Origin: Maribacter dokdonensis DSW-8
Lineage (GTDB): Bacteria; Bacteroidota; Bacteroidia; Flavobacteriales; Flavobacteriaceae
NCBI RefSeq assembly: GCF_001447995.1
Contig: NZ_LDPE01000002.1
Span: forward strand, 124,001 to 188,000
Direction of reading: 5' to 3'
Length of the DNA stretch: 64,000 nucleotides
Both the position numbers and the translations under genes were made by a program. This document shows, piece after piece, positions 42,758-52,623 of the stretch (its first letter is position 1; each line of letters starts with the position of its first letter). Below the pieces are notes generated by a model. It searched no databases, had not been told where the DNA came from, and saw only the letters and a program-made list of their open reading frames with translations.

Positions 42758-43477
42758 ATGCCCGATAAAATACATCTTGAAAATATCTTGTTTTTAGATA
42801 TTGAGACCGTGCCAGAAAAAAGTGCTTTTGACCAGTTGGATGATACCACCAAAGAACTGTGGGCTCATAAATCTCAATACCAACGAAAAGACGAAATTAC
42901 GGCAGAGGATTTTTATGAACGTGCCGGTATTTGGGCGGAGTTTGGTAAAATCATTTGTATTTCGGTAGGTTATTTTATTATTCAAGGTGACCGAAGAAGT
43001 TTTAGGATCACCACATTTTACGGTGAAGAAAACAAGCTTCTACAGGATTTTAAAGACCTATTGGACGAGCATTTTAACCATGCCAAGCATGTGCTTTGCG
43101 CCCATAACGGTAAAGAGTTCGATTTCCCCTATATTGCCCGTAGAATGATTATTCACGGCATATCATTGCCCCAGAAACTAGACTTGTTCGGCAAAAAACC
43201 CTGGGAAGTACCACACATAGATACCATGGAGCTTTGGAAGTTTGGTGATTACAAGCATTATACCTCCTTAAAATTAATGGCACATGTGCTGGGCATTCCA
43301 TCACCCAAAGAGGATATTGATGGCAGTATGGTACGCGTGGTCTATTATGAACAGAACGATTTAAACCGCATTATCACCTATTGCGAATTAGATGTGCTTA
43401 CTACTGCCCAGGTCTATTTACGACTAAGAAACCAACCGGTATTAAAAGATGATGAAGTAAAGAAAGTAGCCAAATAA
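42758..43477 (+). CDS. Predicted PolB-like 3'-5' exonuclease
   Basis: 239 aa of the DnaQ/PolB-type exonuclease fold. Exo I: FLDIETVPE with Asp14 and Glu16. The middle motif is CAHNGKEFDFPYIARR with a catalytic Asp in EFDFP, and Exo III YCELDVLTTAQVYLR with its Tyr/Cys and Asp. The N-terminal part has no polymerase region, so it is a free-standing nuclease, probably in DNA repair or RNA turnover. It stands after the accessory and redox blocks, with a leader of 116 bp. Confidence 0.88.
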   Translation: MPDKIHLENILFLDIETVPEKSAFDQLDDTTKELWAHKSQYQRKDEITAEDFYERAGIWAEFGKIICISVGYFIIQGDRRSFRITTFYGEENKLLQDFKDLLDEHFNHAKHVLCAHNGKEFDFPYIARRMIIHGISLPQKLDLFGKKPWEVPHIDTMELWKFGDYKHYTSLKLMAHVLGIPSPKEDIDGSMVRVVYYEQNDLNRIITYCELDVLTTAQVYLRLRNQPVLKDDEVKKVAK

Positions 43478-43571
43478 TAGATTTGAGTTAAAAAAAGCAT
43501 CTAACGATATAAATACATGACTAATGATGTAATTTTGTTTGTACCATCATTGTTTTAAAAGCGACTTATTT

Positions 43572-44081
43572 ATGAAAAAGTGCATCCTATTATTCTCGAT
43601 AATTGTCTTAGTAGCAAGCTGTGTGCAAGAAAAGGAAATAAGCTCTATAAATCCTGAAAACTGGACCAAGAGAAAAGCGACTATAAAAACGGTGGATTCT
43701 TTAGAACATGGTAAATCTTACTTATCTATCTATTCCCAAATATATAGCAGCTCTGAACATAAGACCCATAATTTAACGGCTATGGTAAGTTTACGCAATA
43801 CCAGTGATGTAGACACCATATACTTGACCAAAGCCGAGTATTTTGATACCCATGGCGTATCATTACGCAACTACTTTAATCACCCAATATATTTGGCACC
43901 TCTTGAAACCGTAGAAATCATTATTGATGAAATGGATGTTGAAGGCGGTACAGGTTCTAATTTTATTTTTGAATGGCATGCACCCAAAAATTCCCCAGAA
44001 CCATTATTTGAAGGCGTAATGAATTCCACTGTTGGGCAACAAGGACTTTCGTTTACCACACAATCCAGAAGAATTAACTAA
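43572..44081 (+). CDS. DUF3124 lipoprotein
   Basis: The ATG at 43572 yields a lipoprotein signal (MKKCILLFSIIVLVASC, Cys17), whereas the 11 codons upstream add no signal features. The 169-aa product contains the DUF3124 body: SYLSIYSQIYSS, MVSLRNTSDVDTIYLTKAEYFDT, PLETVEIIIDEMD and NFIFEW. DUF3124 proteins are secreted or membrane-anchored, with a beta-rich fold of unknown role. It ends 6 bp before the stop of the convergent subtilase gene. Confidence 0.82.
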   Translation: MKKCILLFSIIVLVASCVQEKEISSINPENWTKRKATIKTVDSLEHGKSYLSIYSQIYSSSEHKTHNLTAMVSLRNTSDVDTIYLTKAEYFDTHGVSLRNYFNHPIYLAPLETVEIIIDEMDVEGGTGSNFIFEWHAPKNSPEPLFEGVMNSTVGQQGLSFTTQSRRIN

Positions 44082-44087
44082 AGCTAT

Positions 44088-46286
44088 TTAGTACTTATAG
44101 AACTTAGTACTCTTATTAACATCAAAATCTTGAATCTGTAAAACGTAAAGACCAGAAGGTAGGTCTGAAACATTGATTCTTGAGTTTGTGGCCGCATCCA
44201 TTTTTAATTCCACACCGCTAGTGCTCATTATTCTATAAACCGCCGTATCCGATGTTTTTACGTTCAACTGAATTTCATCTACCGCAGGGTTAGGGTAAAC
44301 ATTAAAAGGAATTTGAGAATCGGCACTTAAAGCGCTTAACGTTTCCAATTGGGTCTCCTCACCCATAAAAGTAAACGTAGCTACATCACTATATTCAGAA
44401 GCAATGTTCTGTGAGCAGAATGTTCTTAATCTAAAAGAGTAGGTTTGATCTAATGACAATCCCTTCCAAATAAAGCTATTGACAGAAATATACTTGGTAG
44501 TCCATTCTTCCTGATATATTTCTTTGTACTGAATTTCATATAAGGCATCATCACTATCATTCCAATTTAATGTTACTTGAGCTGCTTCTGCTTGTTCTAA
44601 AGCAACTTCAGGGGCATCAATAGAACAAGAAGTCATTAAAACGCCAGATACTATCAAGGAAAAATCTTGAGCATCGTTAACAAGTTCTCCTTTATGGGTA
44701 ACCGTAATGGTATACGTACCACTTGCATTGGGGATTTCAATTCTTTCAAAAGGATCTACTTTATTATCCCCTTTGGTAGCTGCACTATTGGCTTGAGCCG
44801 GGTTCAATTTCCAAGGTAAAAAGGTTTGTCCGTTTTTTGTAACTCTTATATCAAGATCGTTTACCAAGGCAGCCGTTGTGCTGTTCAGCTCACCCGTATT
44901 TACAACGCTAGATTGTACATCTGTCCAAGAAATAGAAGCGATCAATGTGTCATCACCATTGGCAGTAACCTCAAATGAAAAAGAATCGCCGTTTTGTAAA
45001 GACTCTTCTGCCACGTAGCTTGTAAAATCTTTATTGTTCAATAACTCGGCAGCACTTTTAGCATTCATGATACCCCATCCCATTTTGTAATCAGGACCTT
45101 CAGCATCTATATCATCTGCAGTATGCAAAGCCAAACCCTTTAATGTAGCGGCTTTCATGTACGCACCGTAAAGCTCTTCATGATATTGTTGCAACAATAA
45201 TAACGAGCCCGTAACCCCAGGTGTAGCCATTGACGTACCCGAAGATGTTTCATAACTAGTATTGCTGGCAGCATCTGTAGACAACACAGCACCACCGTTA
45301 CCTGCCAAATCTGGCTTAATTCTACCATCATCAACAGGACCAAAGCTACTGTATGCGGAAACATCGGCACTTTTAAGGTTTCCGTTGTTATCTATTTTAG
45401 AATTGGCACCAGCAACCGTAATATTGTTCTTAGAAATTGTAAAACCCAATAACACATCAAATCCGTCTGCAGTTTTACCGTATGTAGGTGTGTCATTATC
45501 CATGCTTTTTTGAGCATTTCCAGCTGCGGTAACCATTAAATAATAAGGAGCGTTGTACATAATTTTATCCCAGTCCTGAGCAACTTTGGTATAGGCACCA
45601 AAATACCAATCTGGTACACGATCAGCCTTAATCCCGTAAGAATGGTTAGAAAGCAAAAGACCATTGGCAGCTGCTTCTGCTACCTCTATTTTATCTCTTG
45701 TCCAATCGTGAGAAATAACATTGGCCTTATTGGCAACACCTCTAGCATCTTTTTTAAGACCTGTAGAGATAATACTGCCCGTAACATGGGTGGCATGGGT
45801 ATCTACTTCAGAATTCTCATCTCCGATCGCAATTCTAGAAGTATACTCTACATGATGTTGTAATGCAATACCGGCATCCCAAACCCCAACCTTCATACCA
45901 TCACCGTTTAAATCCAAACCCATTACACCATCTGTATTTAAAGTACTTGCTCTTGACACCAAACCTGCTTCATCTGAATATGTTTCATAGTATAGCGGAC
46001 TACCATCAGCACCTATACCCTGTAATTCAATTTTTTTACCATTGGCCAACGTTTCTTTAATTTTCCAATTGTTCAGTTTGGCCACCTCTTTTAATTTTGT
46101 TCTTTCAAGAGCGTATTCAGAAATTAAGTTAGACCTGAAACTTGCCAAAGCCGTTTTCTTATTGTTTTCCGAAATTTGCAAACGTTGTTGAGAGGTTTGT
46201 GCCATGGCCATTTGGCCCATAGTGAACACAAATAATAGTAGCAAAAGTATACTACTAGCACGGTAGGTAGATTTGTAGGTAGTCAT
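44088..46286 (-). CDS. Subtilisin-like serine protease with T9SS sorting domain
   Basis: 732 aa. A signal peptide (cleavage near residue 30, AMAQ) precedes a pro-region. The S8 catalytic set is complete: Asp137 in VGVWDAG, His164 in THATHVTG, Asn257 in TAAGN, and Ser352 in SGTSMATPG. After a second beta-sandwich comes a fibronectin-III-like domain (~560-650, VALEQAEAAQVTLNWN), and the C-terminal ~75 residues form a type A T9SS sorting domain (FNVYPNPAVDEIQLN to KFYKY). It should be exported by the type 9 system and anchored or released at the cell surface. Confidence 0.95.
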   Translation of the reverse strand: MTTYKSTYRASSILLLLLFVFTMGQMAMAQTSQQRLQISENNKKTALASFRSNLISEYALERTKLKEVAKLNNWKIKETLANGKKIELQGIGADGSPLYYETYSDEAGLVSRASTLNTDGVMGLDLNGDGMKVGVWDAGIALQHHVEYTSRIAIGDENSEVDTHATHVTGSIISTGLKKDARGVANKANVISHDWTRDKIEVAEAAANGLLLSNHSYGIKADRVPDWYFGAYTKVAQDWDKIMYNAPYYLMVTAAGNAQKSMDNDTPTYGKTADGFDVLLGFTISKNNITVAGANSKIDNNGNLKSADVSAYSSFGPVDDGRIKPDLAGNGGAVLSTDAASNTSYETSSGTSMATPGVTGSLLLLQQYHEELYGAYMKAATLKGLALHTADDIDAEGPDYKMGWGIMNAKSAAELLNNKDFTSYVAEESLQNGDSFSFEVTANGDDTLIASISWTDVQSSVVNTGELNSTTAALVNDLDIRVTKNGQTFLPWKLNPAQANSAATKGDNKVDPFERIEIPNASGTYTITVTHKGELVNDAQDFSLIVSGVLMTSCSIDAPEVALEQAEAAQVTLNWNDSDDALYEIQYKEIYQEEWTTKYISVNSFIWKGLSLDQTYSFRLRTFCSQNIASEYSDVATFTFMGEETQLETLSALSADSQIPFNVYPNPAVDEIQLNVKTSDTAVYRIMSTSGVELKMDAATNSRINVSDLPSGLYVLQIQDFDVNKSTKFYKY

Positions 46287-46450
46287 CGTTAGGTTATTAT
46301 TGTAAGATTTGGACTACAAATATAATAACCATGGGCAGTGTTCGGTGAATGAACACTTTTATTCGATGAATTACCTAAACATTACAGCGAACCTGTTGTG
46401 AAAACGCTATTTTTTGATGTGTAAGATTTTTCTTTCTAATTATTTCCCTG

Positions 46451-47428
46451 CTAAGAGTTGAAAGTAAACATAGCATAGACCGGAAAGTGATCGCTATAAC
46501 CCCCTAGATATTTGTCAGAAACGAACGTTCTATACGGAGTACCTTTATATTTTCCCTTCTTTTCCCGAAGCGATTTATGGTCAAAAATATCCGCCTTATC
46601 AAAACTATGGGTGTTCTTTTCATAATTGAAAAATGAATTGGAGACCAAAATTTGATCGAACATATTCCACTTGCTTCCATACACGGAAGACCCTCGGCTA
46701 TTTGGAATATGCAAAGTTTCCATAGGGTTAAATAGTCCGGCTTCATCTTTTAAGGTTTGCATACTTAAAGAAGATGGATCATCATTAAAATCGCCCATGA
46801 CAATAATATTGGGGTCCAATTCTTCCATTTTAATAGCTTCAATACGCTGAATTATTTCCTTTGCCGCAATTACGCGTTTATATTCCGTCTCAACACCGCC
46901 ATCTCTTCTAGACGGCCAATGATTTACAAATACATGCACCAACTCTTTATTCAACTCTCCCTTTACATATAGTATATCCCTAGTGGTATCCCTTACGCCC
47001 CCAACATTATCTACCAACAAAGCCAATGGTTCTGCATGCAACACTTTAAAAAAGCGTTTACGGTAAATTAGTCCAGTATCTATACCACGTTCATCGGGAG
47101 AATCAAAATGTATAAAACCATAGTCCACATCATCTAAAGGATCGGTATCTAACAATGCCTTGAGCACACTATTGTTCTCTGCTTCTGCCACACCTATTAA
47201 GGCAGGTGGGTATGGGTGTTCCTCATCCCCTATCTTAAAAATAGTTTTTGCAAGTTTTTGAAGTTTACGTTGGTATTTTTCAACGGTCCATTTTTTTACT
47301 CCATTAGGGGTAAAATCCTTGTCCAAAATGTTCACGTTGCGTTCTGGATCAAATAGATTTTCTAAATTGTAGAAAGCAACCGTGTAGCGCTGTTTTTTAG
47401 TCTTTTTCTTAAAAAATGGTAATCGCAT
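46451..47428 (-). CDS. Endonuclease/exonuclease/phosphatase-family protein
   Basis: 325 aa. EEP-fold motifs are visible: FYNLENLFD near residue 20, the acidic VAEAEN (~74-79), VNHWPSR (~177), GDFNDDPSS (~220) and the terminal SDHFPVYA with its catalytic Asp-His pair. The family hydrolyses phosphodiester bonds in DNA, RNA or lipid headgroups with Mg2+. There is no signal peptide: the N terminus is Lys-rich (MRLPFFKKKTKKQR). The gene is divergent to hflX and follows the subtilase on the same strand. Substrate unknown. Confidence 0.88.
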   Translation of the reverse strand: MRLPFFKKKTKKQRYTVAFYNLENLFDPERNVNILDKDFTPNGVKKWTVEKYQRKLQKLAKTIFKIGDEEHPYPPALIGVAEAENNSVLKALLDTDPLDDVDYGFIHFDSPDERGIDTGLIYRKRFFKVLHAEPLALLVDNVGGVRDTTRDILYVKGELNKELVHVFVNHWPSRRDGGVETEYKRVIAAKEIIQRIEAIKMEELDPNIIVMGDFNDDPSSLSMQTLKDEAGLFNPMETLHIPNSRGSSVYGSKWNMFDQILVSNSFFNYEKNTHSFDKADIFDHKSLREKKGKYKGTPYRTFVSDKYLGGYSDHFPVYAMFTFNS

Positions 47429-47516
47429 GTATAATATTAATGAGTAAACTACTTCCGAGCACGTACTCTTGATTATCGAGTCAATAAAAATACGAAATAG
47501 CTTATGGGTAATTGCT

Positions 47517-47524
47517 TAATTTTG
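47517..47524 (+). promoter_or_regulatory. Candidate -7 element of hflX
   Basis: TAATTTTG fits TAnnTTTG and lies 14 bp before the hflX start codon at 47539. No -33 TTG stands at the usual distance, so this is a suggestion only. Confidence 0.35.
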
Positions 47525-47538
47525 CACTTTAAGGTATT

Positions 47539-48750
47539 ATGATAGAAAAGAAGAGTATAGATTATGAAAAAGCGGTTCTTATTGGTATTATCAATAAGGA
47601 ACAGAATGAGGAAAAGGTAACTGAGTATTTAGATGAGTTAGAGTTCCTTACCTACACCGCTGGTGGAGAAGTAACCAAAAGGTTTGTACAACGTATGGAT
47701 GTACCTAATCCAAAAACACTGATCGGCAGTGGTAAAATGGAAGAGGTAGAACGTTATGTTCAAGAGAACGAAATTGGTTCTGTTATTTTTGATGACGAAC
47801 TATCACCTGCACAGCAACGTAACATTGAAAAAATATTACGCTGTAAGATCATTGATAGAACAAGTTTAATCCTGGACATTTTTGCACAACGTGCACAGAC
47901 CAGTTATGCCCGTACCCAAGTAGAGCTGGCACAATATGAATATTTGCTGCCAAGACTTACCGGACTTTGGACTCACCTTGAACGACAAAAAGGTGGTATA
48001 GGTATGCGTGGACCCGGAGAAACCGAAATTGAAACGGATAGACGTATTGTACGTGATCGTATAACACTGCTTAAAAAGAAGTTGGCGAAAATAGACCGCC
48101 AAATGGAAACCCAAAGAGGTAACCGTGGCGCTTTGGTACGCGTTGCTTTGGTAGGGTATACCAACGTGGGCAAATCTACCCTAATGAACGTTATTAGTAA
48201 GAGCGATGTTTTTGCCGAGAACAAACTGTTTGCCACCTTGGATACCACGGTAAGAAAGGTAGTTCTGGGCAATTTACCCTTTCTTTTAAGTGATACGGTA
48301 GGATTTATTAGAAAACTACCTACGCAATTGGTAGAAAGCTTTAAAAGTACCTTAGATGAAGTTCGTGAAGCAGATTTGCTTTTACATATTGTAGATATCT
48401 CTCATCCACAGTTTGAAGAGCATATAGACTCTGTAAACAATATTCTATCGGATATTAAAAGTTCGGATAAAAAAACTATCATGGTCTTTAATAAAATTGA
48501 TCAGTATGAGCATGAAACCATTGATGAAGACGATTTAGTTACCGAGCGTACCGGAAGGCATTTTACCATTAATGATTGGAAACATACCTGGATGGAAAAA
48601 GTGGGTGACCGTGCTATTTTTATCTCTGCATTGAACAAAGAAAATTTAGATGAGTTTAGAAAACGTGTTTATGATGAGGTAAGAGACATTCATGTAACCC
48701 GTTTTCCTTATAATAATTTTCTTTATCCAGAGCATTTGGACGAATACTAA
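47539..48750 (+). CDS. hflX: Ribosome-associated GTPase HflX
   Basis: 403 aa. N-terminal HflX glycine-rich part ending in GGIGMRGPGETEIE (the family signature), a helical linker (RDRITLLKKKLAKIDRQ), and a GTPase domain with G1 GYTNVGKST (~208), G3 DTVGF and G4 NKID. HflX binds stalled ribosomes and splits them, mainly under stress. Complete, with normal length. It is followed by a strong bidirectional terminator. Confidence 0.96.
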   Translation: MIEKKSIDYEKAVLIGIINKEQNEEKVTEYLDELEFLTYTAGGEVTKRFVQRMDVPNPKTLIGSGKMEEVERYVQENEIGSVIFDDELSPAQQRNIEKILRCKIIDRTSLILDIFAQRAQTSYARTQVELAQYEYLLPRLTGLWTHLERQKGGIGMRGPGETEIETDRRIVRDRITLLKKKLAKIDRQMETQRGNRGALVRVALVGYTNVGKSTLMNVISKSDVFAENKLFATLDTTVRKVVLGNLPFLLSDTVGFIRKLPTQLVESFKSTLDEVREADLLLHIVDISHPQFEEHIDSVNNILSDIKSSDKKTIMVFNKIDQYEHETIDEDDLVTERTGRHFTINDWKHTWMEKVGDRAIFISALNKENLDEFRKRVYDEVRDIHVTRFPYNNFLYPEHLDEY

Positions 48751-48967
48751 ATACCAATTTTAATAGAATTGATGTAGTTCATCGATGAAATGAAACCGAT
48801 GGTAAATCTCACCACACAATGCGATCAGTTCACAACATAAATTGTTTTCAGCAAGACCTTATGCATTAATTTTACAGTGTACTTAAGCAAAGGTATTGAC
48901 CCCAAATCGATATTTTACTTATGAAAACAAAAAGTAAAACCCCAAATTTTACGATAATTACTTAACC

Positions 48968-48998
48968 AAAAAAAGCCCTCTAAACAGAGGGCTTTTTT
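48968..48998. terminator. Bidirectional terminator between hflX and the DUF3078 gene
   Basis: GCCCTCT and AGAGGGC form a perfect 7-bp stem with an AAAC loop. Seven A residues precede it and six T residues follow, so it can serve both the plus-strand hflX side and the minus-strand gene ending at 49026. Confidence 0.88.
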
Positions 48999-49025
48999 AA
49001 TTTGTACACTTAAAACTTCTTATAC

Positions 49026-49946
49026 TTAGAACGCATAGTTAAGACCTACCAAGAAGTATGTCTGTAACTTGTTATCTACAGTATCAAACGTTTCAGCAGG
49101 GTTGTCAGCTAATGCGAAATTTAAAGCTTCTTGCTTGTTATCACGTAAACCAAATTCAAAACCTAAACCAATACCGTTCCATAACGTGTAACCAAAAGAA
49201 TTGATCCAAGTTAAGTTAGAAAGGTCTCCGCTCTTGTAGCTTTGAAACATAGAAAGGTTAGACTTGAAATTGATCGCTCCAAATTTTTTGGTATAATCGG
49301 CAACGATCTTAGCACCTAAAGAAGACTCAAAAACTGCATCGTTATCACTAAATACAAAGTTGTAGTTTAATGGGTGAATTACAACCACCAAATTGGCATT
49401 AGGGTTCCAAGTAGCACCAACCCCTAAATCAAGGTATCCTGGATCGTTGAAGTTATCTAATATAGTTGTTCTATATTCACCTAAACCAGAAATGGCCCAA
49501 GTTTTGCTAATATTTCTACCGTAAAGAGATGTGATGTTAAATACATCGGTACCTTTTTGAAAGCTATCATCATCGGTATCGTCGTTCTTATCATCGAACT
49601 TTACCCATCCAAGGTTTACATTAGCAGAATTTCTCCAAAAGAATTTTTCTTCCTTTAAGTTGGCAAACGCATTTACGGTTACACCAATGTTACCAGAAGC
49701 TAAATCTGGAGTTCCTTGACCATACCAGTTGTTAAAGCTGCTCAAGTTTGCACCAATAGTACCAAAGGCACCTTTTTTCCAACCTGGCAAGGCGTCAATT
49801 TTACCTTGTATAGCATCTGCTCTACCTTGTATAGCCGCTATTGAATCTTTAGCTGCACCTAACTGCGTTTTTAATTCCTCTTCCGTTTGAGAAAAACCAA
49901 CGGTTGCTACAAAAGCAAGAGCTAGGGTTAATACAATTTTCTTCAT
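49026..49946 (-). CDS. DUF3078 outer-membrane beta-barrel-like protein
   Basis: 306 aa with a signal peptide (MKKIVLTLALAFVATVGFSQ), then a short coiled-coil-like stretch (LKTQLGAAKDSIAAIQGRADAI), and many amphipathic strands ending in aromatic residues (SFNNWYGQG; NVNLGWVKF; TYFLVGLNYAF). It fits DUF3078, a family of outer-membrane proteins found in Bacteroidota. It closes the suf-strand gene row, 71 bp after the DUF2480 gene, but may be a separate transcript. Function unknown. Confidence 0.83.
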   Translation of the reverse strand: MKKIVLTLALAFVATVGFSQTEEELKTQLGAAKDSIAAIQGRADAIQGKIDALPGWKKGAFGTIGANLSSFNNWYGQGTPDLASGNIGVTVNAFANLKEEKFFWRNSANVNLGWVKFDDKNDDTDDDSFQKGTDVFNITSLYGRNISKTWAISGLGEYRTTILDNFNDPGYLDLGVGATWNPNANLVVVIHPLNYNFVFSDNDAVFESSLGAKIVADYTKKFGAINFKSNLSMFQSYKSGDLSNLTWINSFGYTLWNGIGLGFEFGLRDNKQEALNFALADNPAETFDTVDNKLQTYFLVGLNYAF

Positions 49947-50017
49947 AATACTTAATGTTTATAGTTTATAGTGGCGCAAAGGTAATATTATTGACGCCAT
50001 CTATAAAAATGAAAATG

Positions 50018-50524
50018 TTATTTTCTTTTGTATAAAGGCACAGAAGAGCATGCCTCACCGTACATGATAGACTTTGCTACAGGCTTTAAACGCTCAGCCA
50101 GAAAAAGATATGCGTTGGCAGGAACAGGTTTTTTACTACAACCTTTTATAATAATTAATCTATCTTGATATTCTGATATATCTATATTTTCAATTACGGA
50201 TTGATATATACTGGTTTCCAGATCTACCAATGAACCCTGTACCGCCTTTTTGGCAATACCGCTAAGCTTTACACTTAGCAATAAGTAAGCCCAGCCAGGA
50301 ATTATAGCATCTGTGGAACAATGCATGGCAACGTATGCATCTTTATATTGCGACCAGTCATGGGCATCAACAAAGGCTCTAAATTCTTTTTCTTTGAGAA
50401 TAAAGCCTTCATACAGCCAATCTTTGATGTCCAAAACCATTCTTTCACCTTTTGGATAGTAATCCTCAAGATTAAAGGTGATCAATTTGCTCTGGGCAAC
50501 TTTATTTACAATTTCATCTTCCAT
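50018..50524 (-). CDS. DUF2480 family protein
   Basis: 168 aa soluble protein beginning MEDEIVNKVAQSKLITFNLEDYYPKGERMVLDIKDWLYEG, whose key residues (LE-DYYP-GERM, DIKDWL) fit DUF2480. It is known from Bacteroidota, where it is often next to suf genes, and has no proven activity. It follows the SufT-like gene by 29 bp, so it is likely an accessory protein of Fe-S cluster assembly. No Fe-S ligand motif is present: a single-cysteine pair (CSTD, GCSKKP) is not enough. Confidence 0.8.
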   Translation of the reverse strand: MEDEIVNKVAQSKLITFNLEDYYPKGERMVLDIKDWLYEGFILKEKEFRAFVDAHDWSQYKDAYVAMHCSTDAIIPGWAYLLLSVKLSGIAKKAVQGSLVDLETSIYQSVIENIDISEYQDRLIIIKGCSKKPVPANAYLFLAERLKPVAKSIMYGEACSSVPLYKRK

Positions 50525-50553
50525 AGAAGCACATTATCAATTGCTTGGTCTAA

Positions 50554-50886
50554 TTAAAGTAGACCTAATTCTAATTTAGCCTCTTCGCTCATTAAATCTT
50601 GGGTCCAAGGTGGATCAAAAGTAATTTCAACCTCTGCATCTTTAATGGCATCCAAAGATTTTACTTTCTCTTCAACCTCTGCAGGCAAGCTTTCCGCTAC
50701 AGGGCAGTTAGGAGAAGTTAGGGTCATTAAAATCTTTACTTCATTGTCCTCGTTCACCAATACATCATAAATTAAGCCTAATTCATAGATGTCCACAGGA
50801 ATTTCCGGATCATATATTGTTTTTAAAATACGAACAATTTTCTCCCCTAATTCTGCACTATCCTCTGCTATATTTTCGTCACTCAT
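50554..50886 (-). CDS. SUF-system assembly protein of the DUF59/MIP18 (SufT-like) type
   Basis: 110 aa. The DUF59 signature is seen: DPEIPVDIYELGLIYDV (26-42), followed by LTSPNCPVAESLP with Cys61. Related SufT/MIP18 proteins help deliver Fe-S clusters to target enzymes. The gene starts 5 bp after sufE on the same strand and precedes DUF2480, which gives a reliable functional context. The family is present in many suf operons. Confidence 0.88.
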   Translation of the reverse strand: MSDENIAEDSAELGEKIVRILKTIYDPEIPVDIYELGLIYDVLVNEDNEVKILMTLTSPNCPVAESLPAEVEEKVKSLDAIKDAEVEITFDPPWTQDLMSEEAKLELGLL

Positions 50887-50891
50887 AATTT

Positions 50892-51317
50892 CTATTCTTC
50901 AATTTGTGTTTGATACGCCACTGCGTATAACTTCAGTTGTTTGATCATACTCACCAAACCATTTGCCCTTGTGGGCGATAAATGCTCTTTTAATCCAATT
51001 TCATCAATAAATTCTGTGTCCGCATCTAAAATATCTTGAGGCTTTTGATTGCTGAACGCCCTAATTAAAATGGCAATAATACCTTTTGTAATAATGGCAT
51101 CACTATCCGCAGTAAAAACCAACTTATTATCTTCAAGCTCCGCATGTACCCAAACCTTGCTTTGACAACCCTTTATAATATTATCATCGGTCTTGAATTC
51201 TTCTTTGATCAATGGCAAAGATTTGCCCAACTCGATCATATATTCATACCGTTGCATCCAATCATCGAACATGGAAAATTCGTCTATTATCTCTTCTTGA
51301 ATCTCTTTTATTTCCAT
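50892..51317 (-). CDS. sufE: Cysteine desulfuration protein SufE
   Basis: Accepts sulfur from the SufS persulfide and hands it to SufB. 141 aa, the normal length. The sulfur-accepting Cys51 is in KGCQSKVWV, and the SufE helix LGKSLPLIKEEF precedes it. It follows sufS on the same strand (gap 73 bp) and is followed 5 bp later by the SufT-like gene. No SufU-type zinc motif is present, so this is the SufE class. Confidence 0.95.
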   Translation of the reverse strand: MEIKEIQEEIIDEFSMFDDWMQRYEYMIELGKSLPLIKEEFKTDDNIIKGCQSKVWVHAELEDNKLVFTADSDAIITKGIIAILIRAFSNQKPQDILDADTEFIDEIGLKEHLSPTRANGLVSMIKQLKLYAVAYQTQIEE

Positions 51318-51390
51318 TGCTTTATTTTATACAAAAATACGATAACAATTGATGCATTTCAAACCTTTACATTACCAATGAAACTTTGTG

Positions 51391-52605
51391 TTACAACAAC
51401 ATGCTTTTAGCTTTTAAAACACCGGCGATAAGCACATCTACTTCATCTCTGGTATTATAAAATGCAAAACTTGCACGCACCGTGCCCGGTATTTTAAAGA
51501 AGTCCATTATGGGTTGAGCACAATGATGACCTGTACGTACCGCAATACCCAATTTATCTAAAATGCTACCCATATCATAAGGGTGTATACCTTCTATATT
51601 GAATGATATCACAGAAGTTTTGTTCTTAGCTGTACCATAGATTTTAAGTCCGTCTATCTTCAATAGTTCTTGCGTAGCGTACTCTAATAATGCTTGTTCA
51701 TACTTGGCAATTTCCTCAAAACCTATGGCATTCATATAATCCAATGCCGCGCCAAAAGCAATACCACCACAAATATTAGGCGTACCCGCTTCAAATTTAT
51801 GTGGCAAATCCGCATAGGTAGTTTTCTCAAAAGTAACCTCCGCGATCATTTCGCCACCACCTTGGTATGGTGGTAACTTATTCAACCATTCTTCTTTACC
51901 GTATAGCATACCAACTCCCGTTGGTCCACATATTTTATGAGCGGAGCAGGTATAAAAGTCAACATCTAAAGCTTGTACATCTGCCACTAAATGCGGAGCT
52001 GCCTGTGCCCCATCAATTAATACGGCAGCGCCAACCTTATGTGCCTTTTCTATTATTTCTTCAATAGAATTAATGGTACCTAACGCATTTGAAATATGGT
52101 TACAGAAAACCAATTTCGTTTTATTGGACAACAGCTCTTCGTACACATCCATCAGTAATTCCCCTTCTTGATTCATTGGAATTACTTTTAAAATTGCACC
52201 AGTACGCTCGCATAACATTTGCCAAGGCACAATATTGGAATGATGTTCCATGGCAGAAACTATAACCTCATCACCTTTCTTGATCAATGCAGAGAATCCG
52301 TTGGCAACAAGATTTATACTATGCGTTGTTCCGGACGTGAATATGATTTCATAAGATTTGGCGGCATTAAAATGCTTCTGAATCTTTAATCTAGCCTGCT
52401 CATATTTATCTGTGGCCTCTTGTGAAAGCGTATGCACCCCACGATGTATGTTGGCATTATAGTTCTGATAATAATCTACAATAGCATCAATAACCTGTTG
52501 TGGCGTTTGCGATGTAGCGGCATTGTCCAAATAGACCAATGGCTTACCATTTACCTCACGCTTAAGAATTGGAAAATCTTCTCTTATCTTTTTAATATCT
52601 AACAT
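51391..52605 (-). CDS. sufS: Cysteine desulfurase SufS
   Basis: PLP enzyme that takes sulfur from cysteine for Fe-S cluster assembly. I used the ATG complementary to 52603-52605 (404 aa, MLDIKKIREDFPIL) because it fits the family start; a 7-codon upstream extension is open but unlikely. PLP-lysine is Lys224 in SAHKICGPTG, and the catalytic Cys362 lies in TGHHCAQP. The spacer upstream holds a dyad overlapping a candidate -7 element. It is separated from sufD by an outer-membrane protein gene. Confidence 0.95.
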   Translation of the reverse strand: MLDIKKIREDFPILKREVNGKPLVYLDNAATSQTPQQVIDAIVDYYQNYNANIHRGVHTLSQEATDKYEQARLKIQKHFNAAKSYEIIFTSGTTHSINLVANGFSALIKKGDEVIVSAMEHHSNIVPWQMLCERTGAILKVIPMNQEGELLMDVYEELLSNKTKLVFCNHISNALGTINSIEEIIEKAHKVGAAVLIDGAQAAPHLVADVQALDVDFYTCSAHKICGPTGVGMLYGKEEWLNKLPPYQGGGEMIAEVTFEKTTYADLPHKFEAGTPNICGGIAFGAALDYMNAIGFEEIAKYEQALLEYATQELLKIDGLKIYGTAKNKTSVISFNIEGIHPYDMGSILDKLGIAVRTGHHCAQPIMDFFKIPGTVRASFAFYNTRDEVDVLIAGVLKAKSMLL

Positions 52606-52623
52606 AGTCAATCTTCTTATATA